Shown piece by piece: positions 8,573-16,293 of a DNA stretch of 64,000 nt (position 1 is its first letter; each line of letters begins with the position of its first letter). The position numbers and the translations under genes were made by a program. This DNA comes from DATBDE01 sp045805605 (GTDB taxonomy: Bacteria; Actinomycetota; Thermoleophilia; Solirubrobacterales; Solirubrobacteraceae), in the NCBI GenBank assembly GCA_045805605.1, contig JBJMKX010000058.1, positions 1 through 64,000 of the forward strand. The letters run 5' to 3'. Below the pieces are notes generated by a model that was given only the letters and a program-made list of their open reading frames with translations, did no database searches and was not told the origin of the DNA.

Positions 8573-9801
8573 TGGGAAAGGCGAAGGCCACCAAGGCGCC
8601 CGATCACCCGCTCGAGCACCGCATCCTGCTCACGGTGACCATGTGCCTGCTGGCGGCGGGCGCGGTGATGGTCTACTCGGCCTCGTCGGCGCGCGACCTC
8701 CTCGCAGGCGGCGGTGACGGCACCGGCTACCTGCTGCGGTACGTCGGCTTCGGGGCGCTCGGCGTCGTCCTCATGCTCGTCCTATCGCGCCGCGGGCTGG
8801 ACACGGTGCGCAAGGCGACGCCGCTGCTGCTCGCCATCTCGTTCGTGCTGCTGCTCGCGGTGCTGCTGCCGGGCATCGGGGTCGAGGTCAACGGCGCCAA
8901 GCGCTGGATCGGCGCGGGGGCGGTCGGCTTCCAGCCGTCCGAGCTGGCCAAGTTCGCCCTGGTGCTCTACGCCGCGGAGCTGCTCGGCTCCAAGCGGCGC
9001 ATCCGTTCGATCCGCTCGGCCGCCCCGGTGACCGTCGTGGCGGGGGTGATGGCGATGCTGGTGGCGGTCGAGCCGGACCTCGGCACGGCGCTCGTCATCG
9101 CCGCCACCACCACCGCGCTGCTCGTCGCGGCGGGGGTGCCGCTCAAGCATCTCGCGGCGGCGGCTTGCATCGCGGTCGCGCTCATCGCAATCTTCGCGCT
9201 GCTCGAGCCGTATCGACGGGCGCGCCTGACCACCTTCCTCGACCCGTGGGCGCACGCCGGCGGCGCGGGCTTCCAATCGGTCCAGGGCCAGATCGCCCTG
9301 GGGTCGGGCGGGTTGTTCGGGGTCGGGCTCGGCCAGTCGGTGCAGAAGATCTTCTACCTGCCCGAGGCGCACACCGACTTCGTCCTCGCGGTGATCGGGG
9401 AGGAGTTCGGCGTGCTCGGGGTGAGCGTCGTGCTCGCGCTCTATGGCATGCTGGCGTGGGCCGGGATGCGTGCGGCGAGGGCGGCCAAGGGCGCCTACGC
9501 GAAGCTGCTGGCCGCGGGGGTGACGTCGCTCATCCTCTGTCAGGCCGCGCTCAACGTCTTCGCGGTGCTCGGCCTCGCTCCGCTGACCGGCGTGCCGCTG
9601 CCGTTCATCTCCTACGGGCCGAGCAACCTGATCGTCCTGCTCGCCGCGATGGGATTGCTGCTCAACATCGCCGCGGGCGGGTCGGCCCACATGCGTGTGC
9701 TCGGCGGGGGCCGCCGCGCTACGTCGCGCGCCGGCGGCTCGTCGGAGTCGGGGTCGGCTTCTGCTTCGCGGGGGCGACGCGCAGGAACGGGAAGGCCTTA
9801 G
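8572..9801 (+). CDS. ftsW: FtsW/RodA/SpoVE-family septal peptidoglycan polymerase
   Basis: Polytopic SEDS glycosyltransferase that polymerises lipid II at the division site. The ATG at 8572 overlaps the murD stop and yields 409 aa. Family signatures are VMVYSASS in TM1, NGAKRWIG and FQPSELAKFALVLY, EPDLGTALVI, GFQSVQGQIALGSGGLFGVG, HTDFVLAVIGEEFG, and the GVPLPFISYG loop. The position between murD and murG supports FtsW rather than RodA. The last ~80 nt overlap, tail to tail, the coding frame of the secreted protein on the other strand. The C-terminal tail is Ser/Arg-rich. Confidence 0.94.
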   Translation: MGKAKATKAPDHPLEHRILLTVTMCLLAAGAVMVYSASSARDLLAGGGDGTGYLLRYVGFGALGVVLMLVLSRRGLDTVRKATPLLLAISFVLLLAVLLPGIGVEVNGAKRWIGAGAVGFQPSELAKFALVLYAAELLGSKRRIRSIRSAAPVTVVAGVMAMLVAVEPDLGTALVIAATTTALLVAAGVPLKHLAAAACIAVALIAIFALLEPYRRARLTTFLDPWAHAGGAGFQSVQGQIALGSGGLFGVGLGQSVQKIFYLPEAHTDFVLAVIGEEFGVLGVSVVLALYGMLAWAGMRAARAAKGAYAKLLAAGVTSLILCQAALNVFAVLGLAPLTGVPLPFISYGPSNLIVLLAAMGLLLNIAAGGSAHMRVLGGGRRATSRAGGSSESGSASASRGRRAGTGRP

Positions 9802-11230
9802 TCCAGTCCACGTGCCCCGCGATGGGGATCTGGTCGAGCAGGCAGGTCGTCGTCTGCAGCGCCGTCGTCTCCTGGCCGCCGAGCCACACCGGGTAGGTCT
9901 GCGGCCGCACCTTCGCCGCGACCGCCTGCTCGGCGATCTGGTCGGCGATGATCGTACGCGCCGTCGTGCGTGCGAGCCTGGCCTTGCGCAGCGCCTTCCG
10001 GTAGCGCCGGGTCGAGCCTTTGAACGCCTTCTGCACGATCGCCTTCTCGGCGACGGTGATCTGGGCGCCGCGCGCGCGCACCGTGGCCTTGACGACGCCG
10101 CGCTCGAAGAGCCCGCTCAGCGCCTGGGCCGCGTCGCCCTTCAGCGCGCGGGTCAGGCGGCGGAAGTCCGGCACCTTGACCGAGCCGCCGTCCCAGCCGC
10201 ACTGCACGCCGCCGGGCAGGTTGATCTGGCCCTCGTTGAGGTCGGTGTTGAACTGATAGGAGGCCGGCGCATTGCACAGGCTGGGGTCGCGGGTCCACAG
10301 CCAGACGCATGCGGCGGCCGGCTTGTCGGGGTCCGCACTGCCGGCGTTGGAGAACGTCCCCCAGCCCCACGACCAGATCGTGGCGATGCCGGTGTCGGAG
10401 GCGACGGTGCGCGCCGCCAGCTCCTGCAGCTTGACCATCTCGAGCCAGCTGGACTGCGGCTGCAGGCCTTCACGACCGGCCTGGCCGGGCCCGGACTGGA
10501 AGCCGAGCATGATCCCGAGGTTGGACGCCGGCACGCCGAGGGCCTCGAGCGTCGCGATGCGGGTGCGCAGGCCGATGCGGACGTTCCGGCTGGCCAGCAG
10601 CGCGCCCTGCTGGAAGAGCTGGTTGTTGTTGAAGTAGACCTCGAGGACGAGCTGGGCCTGGGCCGCGGCCTGGGTGAGGAAGTCGGCCGCCGGACCGGCG
10701 CCGGTCGGGGTCGACGCGGGGAGTAACAGCACCGGGCGGGCGCCGCCGGCGTTGATCGCCTGCAGCAGGGCGAGGACGTTGGACCGGTAGCCCGCCACGC
10801 TCGACGCCGACGCGCCGCCGGGCGGCATGAGCTCGTTGAGTGCGATCAGCGGGTTGCCACACCCCGACGACTGCTTGGCGTCGGCCACGAGCTGGGCCGT
10901 CTCGGGCCCGATGTCGGCCGGGGTGGCCGGGCTGCCCGGCGTGCCGACGATCTTCTCCATGTGCTCGTCCCAGTAGGTCGTCACCGCCCCGGCGGCGCGG
11001 AAGCTCGCGGCGGGATCGCCGTCCCGCTTGGACGGCAGGTCGTCCATGGTCAGGATCAGGCCCGGGCGCTTGAACACCTGGTCGCGGAACAGCACCGAGG
11101 AGTTGGCGTAGTCGACGTACAGCGGGGCCCCGTCGGGCAGGCAGTTGGCGGCGGCCCCCGCCGTCGGGGCGGGAAGCGCGATCGCGGCGGCGGCGGCAAG
11201 CGCCCCGCCCAGAGCAAGTCGGCGCAGCAT
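9719..11230 (-). CDS. secreted protein of unknown function, 503 aa
   Basis: Not recognised. From the ATG at 11230 the protein begins with a Sec-type signal (MLRRLALGGALAAAAAIALP, cleavage probably after an Ala-Xaa-Ala near 28). The mature part contains LILTMDDLPSKRDGDP, NPLIALNELMPPGG, GLRTRIATLEALGVP and IWSWGWGTF, which together suggest a TIM-barrel-like extracellular domain. A basic region and a Thr/Pro/Arg-rich C-terminus follow. TAGCGT (minus strand, 11238-11243) lies 7 nt before the start and supports it. The gene sits antisense between ftsW and murG, and its 3' end overlaps ftsW. Confidence 0.72.
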   Translation of the reverse strand: MLRRLALGGALAAAAAIALPAPTAGAAANCLPDGAPLYVDYANSSVLFRDQVFKRPGLILTMDDLPSKRDGDPAASFRAAGAVTTYWDEHMEKIVGTPGSPATPADIGPETAQLVADAKQSSGCGNPLIALNELMPPGGASASSVAGYRSNVLALLQAINAGGARPVLLLPASTPTGAGPAADFLTQAAAQAQLVLEVYFNNNQLFQQGALLASRNVRIGLRTRIATLEALGVPASNLGIMLGFQSGPGQAGREGLQPQSSWLEMVKLQELAARTVASDTGIATIWSWGWGTFSNAGSADPDKPAAACVWLWTRDPSLCNAPASYQFNTDLNEGQINLPGGVQCGWDGGSVKVPDFRRLTRALKGDAAQALSGLFERGVVKATVRARGAQITVAEKAIVQKAFKGSTRRYRKALRKARLARTTARTIIADQIAEQAVAAKVRPQTYPVWLGGQETTALQTTTCLLDQIPIAGHVDWTKAFPFLRVAPAKQKPTPTPTSRRRAT

Positions 11231-11360
11231 CCATGGCACGCTAGTCGTGCAAACCCGTACTGCCTGCAAGAGTCGCGCCGATATCGGGCTACCCCCGGCG
11301 ACATCCATGTCGCCGGTCTGACAACGTCGTCTCGATCCGGTCGCCTCAATTATTGACCCG

Positions 11361-12413
11361 ATGACGCGCGTCCTCATCGCCGCCGGCGGGACCGCGGGGC
11401 ACGTCGTGCCCGCGCTTGCGGTCGCCGCCGAGCTGCGCTCGCGCGGGGCTGAGGTCGTGTGGATCGGCGGTGAGCGGGCCGAGGCCGAGCTCGTTCCGGC
11501 GGCGGGCTATCGCCTGCACCGGGTGGCGGTGCGCGGGCTGAGCCGCTCGGACCCCGTGGCGGCGGCGCGGGCGGCTGCGCTGGCCGCGCGCGCCACCGCG
11601 CGCGCGGTGGGCGTGTTGCGCGCGGAGCGCGCCGACGCCGTTTTCGGCGCCGGCGGGTACGTCGCCGGCCCGGCGGGGGCGGCGGCGGTGCTGCGGCGCG
11701 TGCCGCTCGTGCTTGCCGAGGCCGACTCCCATCTCGGCATCACCAACCGGCTGCTGGCGCCGTTCGCGCGGCGCGTGTGCCTGGCGTTCCCGATCGAGGG
11801 GCGCGGCGAGCCGAAGTACCGCGTGACCGGACGGCCCGTGCCGCCACCCGCCGCCGACCGCGAAGGCACACGGGCCGAGCTCGGGGTCGGGCGGGACGAG
11901 GACCTCGTGCTCGTCTTCGGCGGATCGCTGGGCGCCCGCTCGGTCAACAAGGCCGCGATCGAGGCGTTCGCGGGTGCGCCGTTCCGCGTCCTGCACGCCG
12001 CCGGCCAGCGTGACTTCGCCGAGCTGCAGGCGCCGCGCTCGGGCTACGACCTGCGCGCCTACCTGCCCACGGAGGCGTTCTCGCGCGCGCTGTTGGCCTC
12101 CGACCTGGTCGTGGCCCGCGCAGGCGGCTCCATCTTCGAGATCTGCTCGCATGGCCGGCCCGCCGTGCTCGTGCCCTATCCGCACGCCTCGGCCGACCAC
12201 CAGACGGCCAATGCGCGCTGGATGGCCGATGCCGGCGCCGCCGTGATCGTGCCCGATGCCGAGCTCACCGGGCCGCGGCTGGCGCGCGAGGTCGCCGCCC
12301 TGTTCGCCGACCGCGCCCGGCTACAGGCGATGGGCAAGGCCTCGTCCGCGCTGGCGCGACCCGGCGCGGCGGCGGCGGTGGCCGACGAAGTGCTCGCCGC
12401 GGCGGGCGCGTAG
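11361..12413 (+). CDS. murG: UDP-N-acetylglucosamine--N-acetylmuramyl-(pentapeptide) pyrophosphoryl-undecaprenol GlcNAc transferase
   Basis: Peripheral membrane GT28 enzyme that converts lipid I to lipid II. The 350-aa product has the N-terminal GGTAGHV loop at residues 9-15, GAGGYVAGPAG, and DSHLGITNRLLAPFA. The C-terminal donor-binding domain carries GGSLGARSVN, ARAGGSIFEI and the HASADHQTANA stretch. It starts after a short intergenic region that it shares with the divergent secreted gene; an AT-rich AATTAT lies 7 nt before the ATG. murC follows after about 110 nt with its own promoter-like region. Confidence 0.95.
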   Translation: MTRVLIAAGGTAGHVVPALAVAAELRSRGAEVVWIGGERAEAELVPAAGYRLHRVAVRGLSRSDPVAAARAAALAARATARAVGVLRAERADAVFGAGGYVAGPAGAAAVLRRVPLVLAEADSHLGITNRLLAPFARRVCLAFPIEGRGEPKYRVTGRPVPPPAADREGTRAELGVGRDEDLVLVFGGSLGARSVNKAAIEAFAGAPFRVLHAAGQRDFAELQAPRSGYDLRAYLPTEAFSRALLASDLVVARAGGSIFEICSHGRPAVLVPYPHASADHQTANARWMADAGAAVIVPDAELTGPRLAREVAALFADRARLQAMGKASSALARPGAAAAVADEVLAAAGA

Positions 12414-12442
12414 ACGTTCCTCTCACGGTCCTCGTCCTCGCG

Positions 12443-12448
12443 TAAGGT
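12443..12448 (+). promoter_or_regulatory. -10-like box TAAGGT for the murC leader ORF
   Basis: TAAGGT lies 9 nt before the GTG of a 22-codon ORF whose stop overlaps the murC start. This spacing puts the transcript start at or within a few nt of that GTG. The -35 is weak. Confidence 0.45.
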
Positions 12449-12457
12449 CACGCACAC

Positions 12458-12526
12458 GTGCTGATCGGGACAGTCGCTGACGGCGCCGACCGGCTCGGGT
12501 TCGTCGTCACGGTGCAGGAGCTGTGA
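12458..12526 (+). CDS. short upstream ORF (22 codons) coupled to murC
   Basis: GTG at 12458 opens a frame for a 22-residue peptide beginning MLIGTVADGAD and ending VQEL. Its TGA overlaps the murC GTG in a GTGA tetramer. The AGGAG that serves murC lies inside its last codons. An in-frame TAA at 12443 rules out a longer gene. The TAAGGT box 9 nt upstream would make it leaderless. It may exist to deliver ribosomes to murC by coupling; the peptide resembles nothing I know. A remnant of a lost gene's C-terminus is the main alternative. Confidence 0.45.
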   Translation: MLIGTVADGADRLGFVVTVQEL

Positions 12527-13854
12527 CCGAGCGGCCCTGGACCGGGCGACGGCTGCACTTCGTGGGGATCGGCGGCGCCGGGATGAGCGGGATCGCGCTC
12601 GTCGGCAGGGCGCTCGGCGCCGACGTGACCGGGAGCGACCGCACCGAGTCGTCCTACCTGCGCGAGCTGCGCGAGGCCGGGATCCAGCCCGCCATCGGCC
12701 ACGACGTCGCCAACGTCCCCGACGGCGATGACGTCGAGCTCGTCTATTCGACGGCGGTCGGGCCGGAGAATCCCGAGCGGGCCCGCGCGCGCGAGCGCGG
12801 CCTCATCGAACTGCACCGCGCCGACGTCCTGGCGGAGATCACCGCCCTGCGCCCCACGATCGCGATCACCGGCACCCACGGCAAGACCACGACGGCGGCC
12901 ATGACCGTGCACGCGCTGATCGGCGCCCGCGCCGACCCGGGCTACCTGGTCGGCGGCGAGGTGCGCAGCACCGGCACCAACGCCGGCTGGGGGGCCGGCG
13001 AGTGGCTGGTCGTCGAGGCCGACGAGTCCGACCGCTCGATGCTCAAGCTCCATCCCGCCGTCGCGCTGGTCACCAACGTCGAGCTCGACCACCACGCCAC
13101 CTACGCCAGCCGCCTCGACCTCGAGAAGGCGTTCGGGGCCTTCCTCGCGCTGGCCCCGCAGCGCATCGTGTGGGACCGGCCCGAGCTCGTGGCAATGGCC
13201 GGCGGAGCGGCAACGACCTTCGACGCGCCCGATCCGGAGCTCCGCGCCGACGGCGTCCGCTTCCGTTGGCGCGAGCGCGAGGTCGTGCTCGCGGTGCCGG
13301 GCGCCCACAACGCCATCAATGCCGCGGCCGCGCTCGAGGCCTGCCACGCCGCCGGCGCGGACCTCGACCGCGCCATCGCCGCGCTGGCCGGCTTCCGCGG
13401 CGCCGCACGCCGCTTCGAGCTCCTCGGCACCACGAGCGCCGGCGCGACCGTCTACGACGACTACGCCCACCACCCGACCGAGGTGGCGGCGATCATCGCC
13501 GCGGCCCGCACCCTGCGGCCGAGTCGGCTCGTCGCGGTCTTCCAGCCGCACCTGTACTCGCGCACGCAAGGGCTCCACCGGGAGTTCGGCGCAGCCCTCG
13601 CCGGCGCCGACATCGTCGCCGTGCTCGACGTCTACCCGGCCCGCGAGCGAGCCGAGGACTTCCCCGGCGTCGACGGCCGGCTGGTCGCCGCCGCGGTCGC
13701 CGACGCCGCCGGTGGGCGGACCGTCTACTGGCTCCCCGACTTCGCCACCGCCGAGCCGGTGCTTCGCGGCCTGCTGCGCGAAGGCGACCTTTGCCTCGTC
13801 ATGGGGGCGGGCGACATCGACACGCTCGGGCGCAGGCTGGTCGAGCGGAAGTAG
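12523..13854 (+). CDS. murC: UDP-N-acetylmuramate--L-alanine ligase
   Basis: First amino-acid ligase of the muropeptide pathway, 443 aa. The N-terminal Rossmann domain has HFVGIGGAGMSGIA at residues 11-24. The ATP loop is ITGTHGKTTTAAM near 117-129, followed by EADESDRSMLKLHP and TNVELDHHATY. The C-terminal domain contains YDDYAHHPTEV and FQPHLYSRT. The GTG start has a good AGGAG Shine-Dalgarno that is located in the preceding 22-codon ORF. No murB follows; ftsQ begins 33 nt later. Confidence 0.95.
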   Translation: MTERPWTGRRLHFVGIGGAGMSGIALVGRALGADVTGSDRTESSYLRELREAGIQPAIGHDVANVPDGDDVELVYSTAVGPENPERARARERGLIELHRADVLAEITALRPTIAITGTHGKTTTAAMTVHALIGARADPGYLVGGEVRSTGTNAGWGAGEWLVVEADESDRSMLKLHPAVALVTNVELDHHATYASRLDLEKAFGAFLALAPQRIVWDRPELVAMAGGAATTFDAPDPELRADGVRFRWREREVVLAVPGAHNAINAAAALEACHAAGADLDRAIAALAGFRGAARRFELLGTTSAGATVYDDYAHHPTEVAAIIAAARTLRPSRLVAVFQPHLYSRTQGLHREFGAALAGADIVAVLDVYPARERAEDFPGVDGRLVAAAVADAAGGRTVYWLPDFATAEPVLRGLLREGDLCLVMGAGDIDTLGRRLVERK

Positions 13855-13887
13855 GGGTCGGGCCGCCGAGGTCGAATTCCTCGGTGA

Positions 13888-14901
13888 ATGCGATGGCCTC
13901 GCATGAGACGCCCGCGCGCCGGCGCCGCCCTGCGGCTTCCCAAGGTGTGGTTGGGAGCGCTCCCGCCGCGGGCGCGCCTCGCCGCCGTCGCCATGTCGGT
14001 CACCCTGGCCGTCATCGGGGGCCTCTACTTCTTCTGGCTGCGCGACTCGTCGCTCGTGGCGGTCAAGCACGTCTCGGTCAGCGGCGTCTCCGGGGACAAC
14101 GCCCACCGCATCGCCGCGCGCCTCGAGGCGGCCGCCCGCGGTATGACGACGCTGAACGTGGACGAAGACGCGCTGCGCGAGGCGGTCGCCGCCTTCCCCG
14201 AGGTCCGTGGGGTCACCGCCGATGCCGACCTCCCCCACGGCCTGCGCGTCGTGGTCGCCGAGCGCGTGCCGATCGGCGTGCTGACCTCGGGCCGCGAGCA
14301 CGTGGCCGTCGCCTCCGACGGCACGGTCCTACCCAAGGCGGGGACGGGTTCGGCTCCGGTCATCCCCGTCAACACGCTTCCGACGGGGTCGCGCCTGACC
14401 GATCCCGCCGCCCTGCGAGCGATCGCCATTCTCGCCGCCGCGCCCGCACGCCTGCGCAGCCGCATCGACGAGCTCGCCAAGGGGAAGGGTGGCCTGCGCG
14501 CGACCTTGCGCGGCGGCGGCACCATCGTCATCGGCGCCCCCACCGCGCTGGCCGCGAAGTGGCTGGCGGCCGCCGCGGTGCTGCGCAACCCCGGCGCCAA
14601 GGGCGCGAAGTACCTGGACGTCCGCGTTCCCCGTCGGCCGGTCGCGGGCGGGCTGCCGCCGCGCATCGATCCGGCCACCGGCGAGCGGATCGATCCGACC
14701 AGCGGAGAGCCCGTTGGCGAATCCACCGACCCCCTGGCCGAGGGTTCGACCGACCCGACGGCCGGTGACGGGACCGACGGAACCGATGCCACGGACAACA
14801 CGAGCGGAGACGGATCGGACGCCACCGGCGACTCGGCCGCCGACCCCGCGGCCGACGGTGCAAATGGCCAAGATGTCGGAGTTGCGGGCGCTTCGCCGTA
14901 G
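13888..14901 (+). CDS. ftsQ: cell division protein FtsQ/DivIB
   Basis: Single-pass divisome protein that bridges early and late division proteins. The 337-aa product has a basic cytoplasmic tail and a TM segment near residues 33-53 (AAVAMSVTLAVIGGLYFFWL). A POTRA domain follows, with VKHVSVSGVSG and the FPEVRGVTADADLPHGLRVVVAERVPIG region that typifies FtsQ. The last ~90 residues are a low-complexity Thr/Asp/Gly-rich extracytoplasmic tail. ATG at 13888 and 13903 are both possible. A 6-bp inverted repeat (13866-13871 with 13879-13884) directly precedes the start and may affect translation. Confidence 0.9.
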   Translation: MRWPRMRRPRAGAALRLPKVWLGALPPRARLAAVAMSVTLAVIGGLYFFWLRDSSLVAVKHVSVSGVSGDNAHRIAARLEAAARGMTTLNVDEDALREAVAAFPEVRGVTADADLPHGLRVVVAERVPIGVLTSGREHVAVASDGTVLPKAGTGSAPVIPVNTLPTGSRLTDPAALRAIAILAAAPARLRSRIDELAKGKGGLRATLRGGGTIVIGAPTALAAKWLAAAAVLRNPGAKGAKYLDVRVPRRPVAGGLPPRIDPATGERIDPTSGEPVGESTDPLAEGSTDPTAGDGTDGTDATDNTSGDGSDATGDSAADPAADGANGQDVGVAGASP

Positions 14902-14903
14902 CG

Positions 14904-14926
14904 GTAAACCTCAAGTCGAGGTTTAC
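14904..14926. promoter_or_regulatory. perfect 9-bp palindrome, MerR-like operator candidate
   Basis: GTAAACCTC (14904-14912) and GAGGTTTAC (14918-14926) are perfect inverted repeats around a 5-nt centre. It begins 2 nt after the ftsQ stop and about 190 nt before ftsZ. The half-site includes CCTCAAG, which resembles MerR-family operators. A TACTCT box at 14944-14949 is placed so that the right arm would occupy its -35 region. A hairpin ending ftsQ is the alternative, but there is no T-run. Confidence 0.5.
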
Positions 14927-15013
14927 GCCACCTCGGCGACGTCTACTCTCAACGCTCTCAAGCCCGTCGAGGGTTGCGGCTTCTGCAAGCATCCTTGCGT
15001 CGTGAGCGCGCGG

Positions 15014-15043
15014 TTGACAAAGTCGAGGAAATGCGCCTACCGT
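15014..15043 (+). promoter_or_regulatory. sigma-A-type promoter for ftsZ
   Basis: A consensus TTGACA at 15014-15019 and TACCGT at 15038-15043 are separated by 18 nt. Transcription would begin near 15050, giving a 5' UTR of about 65 nt before the ftsZ ATG. It is the clearest -35/-10 pair in the window. The rest of the 215-nt ftsQ-ftsZ gap holds the palindrome at 14904 and a second possible -10 at 14944. Confidence 0.65.
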
Positions 15044-15115
15044 GCGGGATCGAGAGCGGCTGGCGGAACGGGCCCGAAAACTCTCAAGGCTAAGTGAAGG
15101 GTCGGACGTCGCAAC

Positions 15116-16201
15116 ATGGAAAGCGGAGGAAGCTACCTCGCGGTCATCAAGGTCGTCGGCGTTGGCGGCGGTGGCACCAATGCCGTCAACCGGATGGTCG
15201 ACGCCGGCCTGCGCGGGGTCGAGTTCATCGCCGTCAACACCGATGCCCAGGCGCTCGCCATGTGCGACGCCGACATCAAGCTGAACATTGGCCACGAGCT
15301 GACCAAGGGGCTCGGCGCGGGGGCGAACCCCGACATCGGCCAGGGCGCCGCGGCCGAATCGCGCGACGACATCAAGGAGGCGCTGAAGGGCGCGGACATG
15401 GTGTTCGTCACCGCCGGCGAGGGCGGCGGCACCGGCACCGGCGCCGCTCCGGTCATCGCCGAGATCGCCAAGAACGAGATCGGCGCCCTGACCGTCGGCG
15501 TGGTCACGCGCCCGTTCGAGTTCGAGGGCGCCAAGCGGGCCAAGCAGGCGGCGGAGGGCATCCAGCGCCTGCGCGAGAACGTCGACACGCTCATCATCAT
15601 TCCCAACGAGCGCCTGCTGTCGATCGTCGAGCGCCGCACCACGATCCTCGACGCCTTCAGGGAGGCCGACGACGTCCTGCGCCAGGGCGTCCAGGGCATC
15701 ACCGACCTGATCACGATCCCGGGCCTGATCAACCTCGATTTCGCCGACGTCCGCACGGTCATGCAGGACCAGGGCTCGGCGCTGATGGGGATCGGGACCT
15801 CGGGCGGCGAAGCGCGGTCGACCGAGGCGGCCAAGGCGGCGATCTCGAGCCCGCTGCTCGAGGAGTCGGTCGAGGGCGCCACCGGCGTGCTGCTGAACAT
15901 CACCGGCGGGCGCGACCTCGGGCTGTTCGAGGTCAACGAGGCGGCGGAGATCATCTCGACCGCCAGCGCCGCCGACTCCAACATCATCTTCGGCGCGGTG
16001 ATCGACGAGGGCATGGGCGACGAGGTCCGTGTCACCGTCATCGCCACCGGCTTTGACTCGAGCCGGCCCGTCGCGCGCCTGCCCCGCCGGACCGGGCGCG
16101 CCGCCGAGCGTGGCGGCCGCGATGTCACGCTCGACGATCGCGACCGCTCCGCGCTCGAGATCGGCGACGACGAGATCGACATCCCGCCGTTCCTGCGGTA
16201 G
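15116..16201 (+). CDS. ftsZ: cell division protein FtsZ
   Basis: Tubulin-like GTPase that forms the cytokinetic Z-ring. The 361-aa protein has VGVGGGGTNAVNRM at residues 14-27 and the tubulin signature GEGGGTGTGAAP near 102-113. The T7 catalytic loop region NLDFADVRTVMQDQGSALMGIG lies around 205. A short, charged linker leads to the C-terminal peptide DEIDIPPFLR, which binds partners such as SepF or FtsW in actinobacteria. It has its own promoter at 15014 and is separated from the following zwf by a palindromic hairpin. The usual downstream neighbours (ylmD/E, sepF, divIVA) are not here. Confidence 0.98.
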   Translation: MESGGSYLAVIKVVGVGGGGTNAVNRMVDAGLRGVEFIAVNTDAQALAMCDADIKLNIGHELTKGLGAGANPDIGQGAAAESRDDIKEALKGADMVFVTAGEGGGTGTGAAPVIAEIAKNEIGALTVGVVTRPFEFEGAKRAKQAAEGIQRLRENVDTLIIIPNERLLSIVERRTTILDAFREADDVLRQGVQGITDLITIPGLINLDFADVRTVMQDQGSALMGIGTSGGEARSTEAAKAAISSPLLEESVEGATGVLLNITGGRDLGLFEVNEAAEIISTASAADSNIIFGAVIDEGMGDEVRVTVIATGFDSSRPVARLPRRTGRAAERGGRDVTLDDRDRSALEIGDDEIDIPPFLR

Positions 16202-16226
16202 CTCCAGGACCCCGCAGCAGCCGAGT

Positions 16227-16261
16227 GTCGATTCCGTCAGCCTGAGGCTGACGCAGTCGAC
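16227..16261. terminator. palindromic terminator-like hairpin after ftsZ
   Basis: CGTCAGCCT (16235-16243) and AGGCTGACG (16245-16253) form a perfect 9-bp stem around a single G. It is flanked by GTCGA (16227-16231) and TCGAC (16257-16261), which extend the stem beyond a 3x3 internal loop. There is no T-run, as is common for actinobacterial hairpin terminators. The outer right arm overlaps the possible -35 (TCGACA) of zwf. Confidence 0.65.
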
Positions 16262-16287
16262 AGTCGGTGCGCTTCGCCGGTTAGGGT
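16257..16287 (+). promoter_or_regulatory. promoter for leaderless zwf
   Basis: TCGACA (16257-16262, five of six matches to TTGACA) is followed after 19 nt by TAGGGT (16282-16287), which is 6 nt before the zwf ATG. The transcript would start at or next to the start codon. Confidence 0.5.
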
Positions 16288-16293
16288 CCCGCC

